Assembly (NCBI GenBank): GCA_014871385.1
Contig: CM026426.1
Span: forward strand, 46,615,611 to 46,679,610
Source of the DNA: Ceratodon purpureus
Taxonomy: Eukaryota > Streptophyta > Bryopsida > Pseudoditrichales > Ditrichaceae
Direction of reading: 5' to 3'
DNA: 64,000 nucleotides
Shown here: positions 48,932 through 60,519 of the stretch, in pieces
Layout of the letters: each line of letters begins with the position of its first letter
Position numbering within the stretch: position 1 is the first letter of the stretch
The notes under the pieces: generated by a model
What the model was told of the DNA's origin: nothing
What the model saw: the letters and a program-made list of their open reading frames with translations, nothing else
Databases searched by the model: none
Position numbers and translations under genes: made by a program

Positions 48932-50372
48932 ATCGGAGGGCGTAATGGCACCCTTAGCCTCAACATTTGTAATCATACTCTTGCCAATCTTGTCCTTGAC
49001 AGTGCAGCAAGGCTCTATGATCTTTAACTTGGCCGCAATATTGGCAACACATCTTTAAACCACTGTGGTGAGGTAAACCATAGGTGTCTTGCCAATCAAC
49101 TCGAATAATCCAGACATAACAACAAAACAAATGAGAAGACAATTACAACAGACATATCCTTGGAACGAACCATTCAATGACAACTCAAATTCAAATTCAA
49201 ATCTGCAAAAACATACAGACTATGCTACATATTGTTTCCAACAAGATTCTTCGAACATTGTCACACATACTCAACATTGCCTTATCAATGGTAGCCATCA
49301 ATACTGCTCATTTGAATGCCGTACAATGTTGAATAGAAATTGTACCTGGCTTGCCTCGTACCTGGCTTGCCAAACATGATCAAACAATGATTTAAATAGT
49401 CCACAAATTGATGGTGCAAGGAAATTAGACAAAATTTTGAAATCCTCAAATAGCATCTATACTCACTTTGACGTCGGGGTTTTTTCTCTAAGTAGCAACC
49501 AACTCTAGTGACAGTTCCACTGGTACCAATGCTAGCGACAAAAATGTCAACCTTTTAGCAGTATCTTCCCGGATCTCTGATTCAGTAGTCTCAAAATGCA
49601 CCTGCGCGTCAGATACATGTATCAGCCAACTCTAGTCTCTTTTACAAAACATGAGAAAAAGCTTTGTTAGATGAGCTGTTATGTGAAAAAATACTGAAGA
49701 TTTTAGTCATAACAGGCACTTGAAGCTGTATGCGATACCTTCGGGTTTGCAGGATTCTCAAACTGCTGAAGCATGTAGGCGTTGGGATTTTTCTTCACAA
49801 ATTCCTCTGCCTTCTGAACAACACCTTTAATTCCCTTGGCAGGGTTGGTAAGGATGAGCTCAGCACCAAAGGCCATCTGCAAAGTTTGCCGTTCCATACT
49901 CATTGATGAAGGCATAGTGAGGATAAGCTTGTATCCTTTGGCGGCAGCAATGAAAGCCAAACCAATACCAATATTCCCACTGGTTGGTTCAATAAGAACA
50001 CTATGTTTACAGCAAGTAAAAAAACCGAGCCAAATCCTCCCTCACTCAAACCCAAACGCAAACCTAAACCCCAGAAATCTGATAAAACATACGTGATTGC
50101 ATTAAAAAACCTAGAATTTGGTACCTGAGTGACATCGTCAGCGATGTTCAATTCGAGCTACTTCTTAGCCTTCACAGATACAGCCCGGCTAACGACGCTA
50201 ATCCTCTGGGCCTCTCGACCGCGCTTGCGCTCTCCTTCAAGCCCAAGCTCGCCATCACAGACTCCAAACCCGCCATCCTCACGCTCCTCGCCGGCGCAGC
50301 TGGAGCCTTCACAAGAGGGGGCACAGCAACGCAACCCAAACCCACATTGGTTGATTGCCGGAGAGCCGCCAT
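48932..50372 (-). pseudogene. Cysteine synthase (O-acetylserine thiol-lyase) fragments, exon order 1-3-4-2
   Basis: Exon 1 (50372-50125) encodes a MAALRQSTN start and an Ala/Arg/Ser-rich leader like a plastid transit peptide. After a frame change it gives ISVVSRAVSVKA, a TAG at 50160-50158, and LNIADDVTQ before a GT donor. Exon 3 (50000-49739) encodes [16 protein letters not shown] through [13 protein letters not shown] to ENPANPK. Exon 4 (49601-49467) matches HFETTESEI and, after a frame change, VDIFVASIGTSGT. Exon 2 (49099 to about 48932) encodes LIGKTPMVYL, a [29 protein letters not shown], with the catalytic Lys region present. All carry plausible splice borders. The intact enzyme would make cysteine with PLP. 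This copy cannot. Confidence 0.85.
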
Positions 50373-51087
50373 AATGATCCTGAGCGCCTAAACTTATAAA
50401 TCACCAATCCCCGCACCAGCACCAGCGCAAGAGTAGCTACGGCGAGCGGAGCAAGGTTCCAAAGAATGAGCGAGCGCACCGACGGTAGCACAACGGTGAA
50501 GTTCCGCATTTCCCCAGCTACCGGACAAGCTGAGCCCCACCCATTGGCCAACCCCACTCGCAGACGCCCCGGATATTCGCGCCCTGACGAGTCTGCATTC
50601 GTCACTTCCACTGCCCACTCAAACTAGGATTGTGCCAAACTTTGTCCGTCATCGCCTAGCTTGGAGTTGGGCCTTCTTGTCTCTCAACGCAGCGTCGTTT
50701 CTCCCACTCCAGTATCTGTTTTCTTCGTGGTTTGCCATCCTGAGTGATCGATCTCCATGTGTTGTACCTTCAGATGGGTTGAGCTTGCTTCTCACATTGT
50801 CACAATTGTTGGGCTAGAGTTTTCTGCTGCTTTTGGGGAGCTGGATTGCAGATGTGGAGGGTCCTGAGTAAGTTGAATTGGGTGTTCTTGGTAGGTTTTC
50901 TTGTGTGGAGATGGAGTGCTTGTGTTTGAGGGTAGATGTGGTGAAATTGAGGATATGCTGCATGGAATTTTGAGAGTTTTCTTGGTTGTGTAAGGTCAGG
51001 ATAGTAGTGGTTGCTTGTTTGTGGGGTGGGCTTTGGGTGGGTTTGCTGGACAGGGTTGAGGTGAGGCTTTTTTGGTTGTTTGTTTGT
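50373..51087. other. Captured upstream region, no gene seen
   Basis: GC-richer sequence directly upstream of captured exon 1. It may be the original promoter and 5' UTR of the cysteine synthase gene. Short ORFs only. Confidence 0.35.
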
Positions 51088-51139
51088 GGTGGGTTATTGT
51101 GGTGGGCTATTGTGGTGGGTTATTGTGGTGGGCTGTTAT
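51088..51139 (+). repeat. 13-bp minisatellite
   Basis: Four units of GGTGGGYTATTGT in tandem, the last imperfect. Confidence 0.75.
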
Positions 51140-51589
51140 TGACAGAACTGACCTACACCTCATATGGTAAAAATATTATATTCACTGCATGAGAAAACAA
51201 CCAAGTAAACATGGTTTTTAAAAAGGGAGATAATTCCAACGTGGATCTCCCCTTACTCTGAATTTACACACTTGAATACTACAAGTAATAATTTTAAGTT
51301 TCATGTGATCATAAATTAGTGTAGGAAATATATTATTTGCCAGTAGTACGGACAATGTTGAATAGTGAAGGTAGCAGAAAGGATGAGTGAATACTTCAGA
51401 AGTAGCCACGGTGGAAAGACCATAAATCTGATGACAAAAAATTGACATAAATTTTGAATAATGTCCGAATTGACAAATGCTGCAAGGCTTTGAGCTGATT
51501 TTGTCACTTCGGACATTTTAGTGTCACATTTTTGTCAATTATACACCCATTTCCTTGTAGTGAGTACGTGAATATATTCTATCATTGAT

Positions 51590-51830
51590 TTGCACTCTGA
51601 ATACATTGTTCAACTATGTATTTATACCATTAAGTGTATGTTAATACACTAACATGTTTTAGATAGTACACTTTGGTGAACACTTCAGTCTCGCAACATA
51701 CATGTCTTAAGTACTTCGGCAGTAGCTTATTGTATCTAGAAGTACATGAACATTATTTTTGAGACTCTTTCACTTTGAATACATTGTTAAACCATGTTTT
51801 TATACCATCATTTCTAAATTCAGAAGTCAA
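51590..51830. repeat. Imperfect direct repeat, spacing about 175 bp
   Basis: CTGAATACATTGTTCAACTA near 51598 recurs as TTGAATACATTGTTAAACCA near 51776, each followed by TTTATACCAT. No gene is associated. Confidence 0.5.
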
Positions 51831-54800
51831 TTACATTCTTCATATTGTTAGAACTGTACCTCAAAGTAAGAAGCGCAATAACATACTGTGAAGTACATGG
51901 GACTAGTATATGTTTGTCTTGATTGAATTGTGACTTTTGGTTTACATAGATTCTTATGTTTTAGTTTTAAAAATGCATGATCCTCTCAGCACCTTCATAT
52001 TGGACAAGGTACAGTGAGCACAATGCTCCATGAACTCTCTACATTACAGACTACCTTCGCACCGCTTCACACGATCAATGAACAACGAAAGGAGTGTATA
52101 CTATGCTATCCTTCATGAAGTATCAAACATGGTCATTGTAGGGCTATACTACCTACTAGATGAGTGGAACTCCTTAGTAGCTAGCACGTGCACTACATAA
52201 GCGCCACCTGCAGCATCCTTGTTGGTAAGGTCCTTCTCTCTTGTGTATATTTGTATTCTTTGATGGTGGCTCTTGATCCTCCAAGCCAAGCATAGCCCAA
52301 TCCAAGGTCAATTTTTTTCTCGCAAGATACACATCCTTGAGAACGCCTGAAACATCCAATCCAACAGCATAAATATGTGAGCTGGACAGACACCCTAAAC
52401 TCAGTTGCACTATAGCTCTGTCATACACTAAGCAAGTAGCACAGTCTAGGCAGGAAAGCACTTACAAGAATAAAAACAAAAAAACTTCCTTACAAAAGAA
52501 GTGAGCAATTTGTGGAGTGTGGTTCACCTCCTTGCACTACAATCGTAGTGCAGCTAGATCCTAGAAAGCAAAGGTGTTCGACGCTGCAGCCACTTTGAGT
52601 TTGTGCTCCTTGATCCAATACATGTCTACAAGGGCACGACGAGCTACCATTTGAAGAAAAAGTTCCGCCTTCTCCAGCACAAGATCCTAACGCCACCCTT
52701 GAAATCCCATCTAAGCAACCATGACAGAGCACAATGTATACCTTGGTTTCCTAGTTTTTCCAAACGTGTATGGAAATTAAGCAAAGCCAATGTCAGCCTG
52801 ATCTTGGGCACCTACATACAACCGCCGTCACTCCACTCCATCCACATCAATCTCCAAGAGCTTCGGCCTAGCCATACCCTTCACTGGGTTGCCAATTGTA
52901 CACCGCGTCCCTCTGTCATCTTGGTGTATAAGTTTAGAGCACGCACTACATGTGGGCACTTTGGCTCAAGACTAGACCTGTTAGTCCCTACCTCCTTCTC
53001 TAAAATCCACATAATCTCTTGTAGGTCCCCCTCGGTGTGCTTCCAACGTCGCTCTGGTCCAGTACTTGAGGGATCCCTAATAAGTGTCTCATAGAGAGGC
53101 GACCACAACCACAGCCTCTCCTCTGCTACATAGGCTTCCTCCTCCAACTCCAATTCCTCTAAGTCTTTTTGTATGTGCAAGTTTCGTGCCTCTTGCAGTG
53201 CTCCATCTACACATACCTTGTACTCCCCAAGCTGCTAAATGTAGAGCAAATACAACTCAAGCTTCCCTAATTCATTAACCTTGTCCACCCTGTCTTCCGC
53301 TGCAAAGTATGGGTTCCAACAGCCTACAGCACAGTTTACAAAGGATTGGATATGCTGCTCATTAGGGAACGTGGGTGTTGGACCCTGCACAGCACGAGGA
53401 ACAATCTCCAAGCAACTACATTAGTCAACTACCACAACTTGCGTTGCACTACATCAACTCACTATACAACGAAACTTCATTAGGTAGGAAGTTTGTGTCG
53501 TGCTTATCACTTTTGATAGGCGTCAATGTATCCAGTGACCATGCATTGGGAGCATCTTCTCTATCAGTTGCCCATTACATTCCATGCTCGTTAGCCGCTC
53601 CATGCATTCGACGAGCTATGTCAGCAACTCCTTCTCTACAACACGGAAAGGTCCTTCACTTAGTAGGTAGTATAGGCCCAATGTAGGCACAAATCCTCGA
53701 GCATCACGAAGATCCTTAACATCCTCGATACCAAGTAAGGCTACTTTACGTTGGGCCTCTCGAAGTACCTCATCCCGTCTCGACCATGACATGTAAGATA
53801 CTTAAGAGCAGTAGGCCCTCGAAAAATGGAGCCTGCTACCTATCTGGGCCTCACGGACCTCACTCGGGTGTTGCGGAGGTACACCTTCTTCCTCCATCTC
53901 TTCTTCACCTTCATCGTAAATTCAAGTTTTTGGTTTTAATCGGAAATGTTGATGGTCCTCCCTTGTCCCTTTAGAATTGCAACATTTAGCATGCACTTGG
54001 CTGTAGCATCCCTAGGAATGTAGAATTCTCCTTCTAAATTCCCAAGCTCAATAGCATTCTCAGAAACCGCCACACTACCTGAATCTACCCTTCTCTTCTT
54101 CTTGCCCCTATATTCTTGTGCGTGCTGCAGCCGCTTCAAACTTCTTCTCCTTATGTCAAGCCCCTCCCGATCGCTACCATCTCTCGTACCTAGCGACCCT
54201 GTCCTTGCATGTCTTCTCTTCTTTCCCCTACCCCCTCCCTCATTGTCTGTGGTGTCATGTGAAGGTCTCTAGCAAAGTTGGGAAGGTCCGTAGGGCTCAC
54301 CACAACATTCTTCCTCCTCTGTAGACGCGTCAAAGGTGCGTGTAGTATAGTTGATCTGCCGCTTTCGGTATTGCTCATGTTCCTTCTGCTACTTGTACCC
54401 TCTGATTTTCCTTCAACCTCTGATTTTCCTCTGCTCCTTGAACTTGATGCTGGAGGCCCTAGTGCATGTGCTTCAGCTAGATTTGCCGCCCCTAGTTGTT
54501 GTAGAGTCCAAGGCCGCGACTTTTTGTCAGCTAGAAATTTGAGCCTGTACTCGGCTAAAATGGTTTCCATAGCCTTAGTATCGCTAGGCTAGAATGTGGG
54601 ATACATCTGCAGAACCCTTTCCTAACCGTCATTCAACTTGCTCCATTCTTTGCACTGGTTCTTGTGACGATGATAGGATAGTGAATTTTGTTAAAGAGAT
54701 ATTCGTTGCAGTACCTACACCCGTACCATCATCTTCTGTCCTTGTCCTCAATATCATATTAGATGTGATAGGGACAGTATTTATGGGCTTCTACTATAAG

Positions 54801-55441
54801 CTCTTTGTACTCATGCTTTGTATACAAGCACACACATGGCACACGACCCTGAGTGAGAGTGGGGTGACCTTCAATACGTGTACATTGACCGTTACTATAT
54901 CTCACCACTTCTCAAATCCTAGCTCCGCAATAAGCCTAAGATCCTCGTTCACCTTCTTGCTACTGCTAGAGCTGTCCCGTTCAAAATCTATCCGAGTGAT
55001 CCCAATATTGTACCTTTCCGTCCTTGCTTTGGAAGATGCCCCCATTGTGCGCCTGTCTGTGTTGCCATGTCCTTCGATAACCCTTTTGCCATTGGCTTCC
55101 TCCATTGTTCCTCTAACCTCCAAATCGTAGCACGACGCTTCCAAGTTTTGCTCCCTTTTAATGCTGCCTTGTTGCCAGAGCTAGTTTGTTGTTGCTACAT
55201 ATTCCTATCTATCTGAAACAATGAGTTAGAACAACCACAAATTAATCCCACTTTCTACTCTTAGAGTAGTTAATTCAAAGCTTTACATCTTTCCATTATC
55301 TCTAAAACCTTAATTCATTTTGAAATTGCAAGCACTTAAATAAGAAGAAAATCAAACATGCGCTATCTCTAAACCGTGTGAGCACAAGACAACACATAAT
55401 GCACACAAGAGTGGGGTCACCTTAAGCTATGGCTCGTCTTC
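51831..55441 (-). other. Decayed minus-strand coding sequence, family unknown
   Basis: Several minus-strand pieces look protein-like: 55144-54902 (ends SKKVNEDLRLIAELGF), 53786 to about 53640 (REAQRKVALLGIEDVKDL, GFVPTLGLYYLLSEGPFRV, then a TAG in KELLT-LVECMERL) and 53180-52881 (RRWKHTEGDLQEIMWILEKE). They are joined by frame changes and stops and may belong to one transposon-like gene together with the two pseudogenes listed separately. No domain was recognised. 51.9-52.5 kb shows nothing. Confidence 0.35.
53936..54570 (-). pseudogene. Unknown protein fragment with a frameshift
   Basis: A frame from METILAEYRLKFLADKKSR to DMQGQGR (54570-54190) is Arg/Ser-rich. A one-base type frame change near 54190 continues into KRLQHAQEYRGKKKRRVDSG and EGEFYIPRDATAKCMLNV (54139-53936). 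Composition and hydrophilic low-complexity suggest a transposon-encoded accessory protein, but no family is recognised. Confidence 0.35.
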
Positions 55442-56254
55442 TCACTTGTCACACTTCGTCTTCAAATTGGCGCAGGTTGCCTTCATGTTCTCCAACATAC
55501 AACTAATGCCCTCCACCTTAGACTCTAGCGGTTTCTTCTCTTTCAAAGACACCTTCGCGTCCATCTTCATAGCCTAAAGCTCCAACTCGACTAATCTTCC
55601 CAAGTCCTGGCTCTCTTGCTTCTTCTTCTTGATCCAAGATGAGCTTTGACTAGGCGTAGCTGAATCCACCTCTCTACATGGCAGCTGAGGAGTCTCGCTC
55701 TTCACCATGACGTCATCTTGCATCAAAGTCTTGAAATCTTCTTCCTCCAAAATTTTGCTCTATTTCCTCTTAGTGAGTGATGCCTTTATCTCCAATGCAG
55801 CCTTCAATTTCTTTTGCCAAGCACTACGCTGGTTACAATTTGTTGCATGAGCAAAAGGCGCCTAGTCCACATCCAAGCCCTTGACAACGTCAACAACAAT
55901 TCCATTTGCAAACTCCTTCCCTATAAGCTTCGTCTAGATGGCGTGTGGTTTTTGATACACAATAGGGTACAACCTTGCAATGGCACACTTAACCTTGGAG
56001 TTCTTCACATCTCTAAAACAGAAACCCGATTTATCTCGATGTGGCCCAAACACACTTGTAAGGTTGGTGTGGAGGATTTCTACAGTGTTGGGATTCATTT
56101 GTGGATTGATCCTTGTACCATTCAATCTGAACCTATTCCTAAAGTCCTATGAGGATAGGGCAGATGGAGGTACACCTCTACGCAAAACCGCGATCTTCTC
56201 ATCAACGATGTCTATGGTGAGAATCAGGGTGTCGGGATCATCTTCATTTGACAT
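55442..56254 (-). pseudogene. Unknown coiled-coil-like protein, 271 codons with five in-frame TAG stops
   Basis: From ATG at 56254 to TGA at 55442 a single frame holds without any indel. It is interrupted only by TAG at 56149, 55936, 55864, 55762 and 55576 (first base on the minus strand). The product starts MSNEDDPDTLILTIDIVDEK and has LNGTRINPQMNPNTVEIL, KLIGKEFANGIVVDVVKGL, a Lys-rich stretch (WIKKKKQES) and a C-terminal heptad-like helix. Each TAG sits where Gln would read naturally. No family recognised. It may be a transposon-encoded DNA- or protein-binding factor. Confidence 0.45.
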
Positions 56255-59200
56255 AGGAGGGCCAGGTTTCCTTTACTTCTTCCCCATTTCTAAACCTATA
56301 TTCCAAGATAGAAGCCCCTCCTTCAACCCTGAGCCTCTACCCACTTTCTAGAATACCAAGCTCTCTCACCCCTAAAGCTGCAATGAACACGTGAAAATGA
56401 AGCACTGGTAAAAGGAAAGTTCTCTAACTACAAATTAGAAGGAAAGTTCTCTAACAACACCGTTGAAGCAGTGGTAATGAACTGAAAGGAACACATTCAA
56501 CATATCAAAAGAGAAAAGAAAACAAGTAATCAAAAACTTCATAGTTTGAGCTGAAATGTCAGCCTTTAAAGAAATGGCGCGAGAGAATGTATACCTAACA
56601 AATACTTTATCTTAAAGAGAAAACTGTCCACGGTTTTTCCTCACGAGATAGACCAAAAATCAACCTTCACCAATCCACGTGTCTACAACTACCGAACCTT
56701 GTCATCTGAAACAAGAATTGTTCGATGAAATAAAGACGACAATGACAATCCACAATGGGCATATTAAAAGTTTTTGGCAACAGTCCACACTAGGATGCAA
56801 TGGCCTTGAACAGGCGCAACATCATATTCAGTCATTGCACACTCCACAGCGATTTTAACTCCGACAGCTTCAATTCCAAATTTTTTTAGAAGACCCCAAA
56901 TCTAATCCCCACCCTAGTCATCCTGAACAAAGCAACAACCTACGAGAATAGGTGAAGTACAAAAACACTCCTAGTAGGAAAAACTCACCAAGAGCTACAC
57001 GCCAAATGTCCAAAGTAGCAATGCCTAGCTCCCACATCCTAGCCTGCCTCATTTTAGCTCCCAATCTTGCCCAACAACTGTACTAACTTGATCTGAAAGC
57101 CTACACAACTCACCAATGACGCCTAGCAAAGAAAAACTAATTCGAATACCGTCAACACCCCACGTTGACGCCTAACAACAGCTCCTCGATGAAAATGTAA
57201 GGAGAACCGCAAACACCTCGCTTCCCAATTCCAGACGAGCGCCACACCTTGTCAGCACCACACTTCCATAGTGATTCCCATAGTGATCCAAAATTAACAA
57301 AAGGAGACGACTCTTGCCAAGCCAGAGTAAGTGTCCATGCGCGTATCCAAGAAGTGCCCTTCTTTCGCAGAGGAATGAACCAAACTCCACCTACCCCTTA
57401 CACGTGGGCCGCACATTTCAATAAAGTCAAAACCCAAGGTTGTCACATCTAGTTAAGGCAATTGAACTCAACGGCCGCGATTGAATTGTCACTGGAATCA
57501 ACGGTGATGGATAATTTTAAAAATACAAAGGAAAGCGGGACTATGATGTACTCAATATACTCCAAATTTTGTCCAAAGTGTAGTAACTTTAGGCTGCTTA
57601 CACCCTTCACGCTGCTGCTTTGGCAGCCAGCTGAGCTTCATCGCAAGTCACTTCCAGAGCCTTTTCATAACTCAACGGCGACACTAAGCCAGCAGTCTCA
57701 AATGCTGACCCTTGCAAGCACTGCATCCAATCTTCCAGCCGGCGCCCTTTTCACCGCCAATTCACCTCTAGAAACTACTTCCCAGGACCACCAGTGACTG
57801 TCTGTTACCACCCCACAGAGCCGCCTTCACTTGCACCTCCTACCACTAACTCACTAATCCCATTGATCTTAGCTAAGCTCAAAAGATCACTACACACACA
57901 CGGCTCACTCCTCTACCTAACAACAACCTTCTAGCACATTGAGCACACCTTCATAGCATATAGCCATAACACCATACGCCACGCCTAACTCCTAATAATC
58001 TCCTTTACACTCACTCTACTCTCAGGGGACACACACTAGCAAATCTAAAGCAACCACCAGCCCTGCTCCGAACCCTTCTCTACAGCCTCTAATCTCAATC
58101 TTGAGATTGCATGGTAAAGTGGACCACAAAAGTGCTTAGCACATTGTCAATTTCAGCCATTCTTGCAAACACTGAAAAAAGTGGCATCTAAATATATGAC
58201 ATGTTGAAAACAAGTTTGGATTTGGAAAATAGACTTGGTTATGAAGAGTTTGGGGAAATTCCAATCTGATCCGCCGCTTCTACAATGTCGTACGAGAACC
58301 GCAAAGTAGGACAAAGTGAATGCAATCATTTGAAAAAGTGATAAGAAGATGGCAAATTTTGTTTAGAAATCGCTTTCGATTTCGCCTAGGCCTCCGTTTG
58401 TTAATTACGGTTGTAGAAATGACCATGACCAGTTCAATTGCGGATTTGGGTGGACTAGAAGTATCTCGAGGACGTTTTCCGAGACCTGTTTTTTATGAAA
58501 CTTTTTGGGATTTTAATGGAAATTATTGTGACATCAGAATACATTTCCATACAGATTTTCATGATATTGAGGGTGCGGAAAAAAGAAAAGTAAAAAAAAA
58601 TTAATTCCAAAATTGCAATTACACTTGACATTCACGTTGGAGAAAGTGGCAGTGGGTCGCAAGTGCCTTTGGGGACTGCCACGTTGTACCCGGTGGTTGA
58701 GCTATAGTTTGGGGAACGTCCTCCGTTTCCTGTGCATGCGAATGATGTGGTACGTGTGATGTTATAGTCGTCAGTTGTTGGCTGCAAATGGTGGAATTCA
58801 TTTCATTATGGATTGGCTTCAATCAATCTGGTGTAGGGACTGCCATGTTGAGGATCAGCGAAATTGGTCAGCGAGTGGAAGTAAATGAGATGTAGATGCG
58901 GGAATCATTGAGGAAAGATACCGGCTTAGGAAGGAATCCTAATCTGGAATCCCATGGAACTGCGATGCATCGCTGTGCGGGCTTGTGGAGTTTGGAAATT
59001 GCGATTAGAGTTTAGGGAAATTAGGATTCGTTGGTAGGGAGCACTCCGAACTTGATCGTGATTGACGTGATCTGCAAAAAGTGCGGGTGTCCACAAAATC
59101 AGAACGAGGTTGCAAAGATCGGCTACCATCGCGCATTGATGAGAATTTGTAGCGTGGCGCCGGGCACATGAAACACCGGTTATGAAGGTGCGGTATATGA

Positions 59201-60499
59201 GAGAAGGGTGAAGGGGGATGGTCGGGTACATTGGGCTTGAGCATCGACAGGGTACGCTCAATGGAGGAGACCTACGCAGTCATCGAATATGAATTGATGA
59301 GAAGGGTCTACAATTTCCACATTCGTCAGCTGATCTGTTTTTTACGGTTTAGGATTTCGACGCTTTGGTGACATGAATTGGTGATGTATGGTTTGCAGAA
59401 CACAGGAGGAACGGATAGTATTGTGAAAGAGGAATTGACATTCACATGTACTGGACTTTTATTTTTATTTTTTGTTTGTTGTATATATTCTTTACGACGC
59501 ATGATATGTCACAATTGCCGACTCCCTTTGGAATTGCAAATCACTTAGGACCTGGCTGACACAGCAAGGAAACAGGGTCTTTTTAATTGTGAGCTGTGAT
59601 AGAAAAGTGAGTGGGGATGCAAAATAACATGGGTGAATAGTGCCTCGGGATGTGCAGCCAATGAGAGAGCCCGCCTGAATTGTGACGCCACACTTTTTGT
59701 CGCCTTGTGAGACTGAGAGTGATGTGGCTGCTCGAATTACCCTCGTATGTGCCGAAATCTACCTCTCAACATTCCTTTCGACTTTCTCAAAACGAGGGCA
59801 GTGAAAAGTACCACTTTATTTCGAACATGGGAGCTTTTCCAGGCAAAAACAATTGTTTGTTGTGTGTGACTACATGGCAAAATGCTATGTCCAATCGCAA
59901 TTCAAGGTGTTTGCCAGGACTCAAAATCTGATTTCAAGAGAAAATGATATTTGCATTCCAGGTGTTCAATTTCACATGTCCATCCCACTCCACCTAAAAA
60001 CCAACTCCACCTAAAAACTAAGTGTTCAGGGCCTCAATGTTCAAGACCTCGATGGCGACTTAACAACAAACATAGTCATCAATGAGGAGCCGAGAGTTTG
60101 TATCATATAAAATTATGGGTACATTGTAGCAGCCCATCTCTCAAAATCTAGGTAGGAATCACTATGCCAACTGTCCATGCCTATATTAGCCACAAAAAAC
60201 TGTCTTTTGTCCTTAGGCTATGGCCATTTACTGTATAGTGACCTCGAGCTTCGTAAGAGTGCCGGATATTCAAGTGTTCTACAAAATTCACACCTGAAAT
60301 TCTATGTACAGTACTGAGACTCAAAAACTTGGCAATGCAAATGCTACAAAAAATGAAGGCGACTATCTACATATCATGTGTCACAGTCTAGGGGGGTGTG
60401 GTTTAGGGTACTGGGGTCACACTGCAAGGGGTACATTGACATCCAGAGCACTAGAAAAGAGACACAACGAAGATGAACATTCACAAGTGAGCCCTGCAT
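56255..60499. other. No confident gene
   Basis: 56.3-58.1 kb is C-rich on the plus strand with short ORFs. 58.3-58.6 kb has a 94-codon plus-strand frame without homology that I recognise. 59.4-60.5 kb is AT-richer and shows nothing. No terminal repeats were paired. Confidence 0.4.
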
Positions 60500-60519
60500 T
60501 CTCAAATGCAATGGCGAGA

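Larger units (their letters stand above)
48430..51562. mobile_element. Gene-capturing (Pack-type) CACTA element, 3.1 kb
   Basis: The left end is CACTACAAAAAATTAGTGG. The right end on the minus strand is CACTACAAGGAAATGGG. TGACA/TGTCA motifs are dense within 200 bp of both ends and an ACAAAAATRTGACA block is shared. The flanking triplets AAT and AGT match at two of three positions. No transposase is present. The cargo is a rearranged set of cysteine synthase exons. The pairing of these two termini is likely but not proven. Confidence 0.55.

Noticed and set aside
37425-51562. One 14-kb CACTA element from 37425 to 51562
   Set aside because: The 51562 end shares more subterminal motifs with 48430 than with 37425. 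Not excluded, but less supported.
58320-58604. 94-residue plus-strand ORF
   Set aside because: No recognisable domain, no homologous context, length not exceptional.
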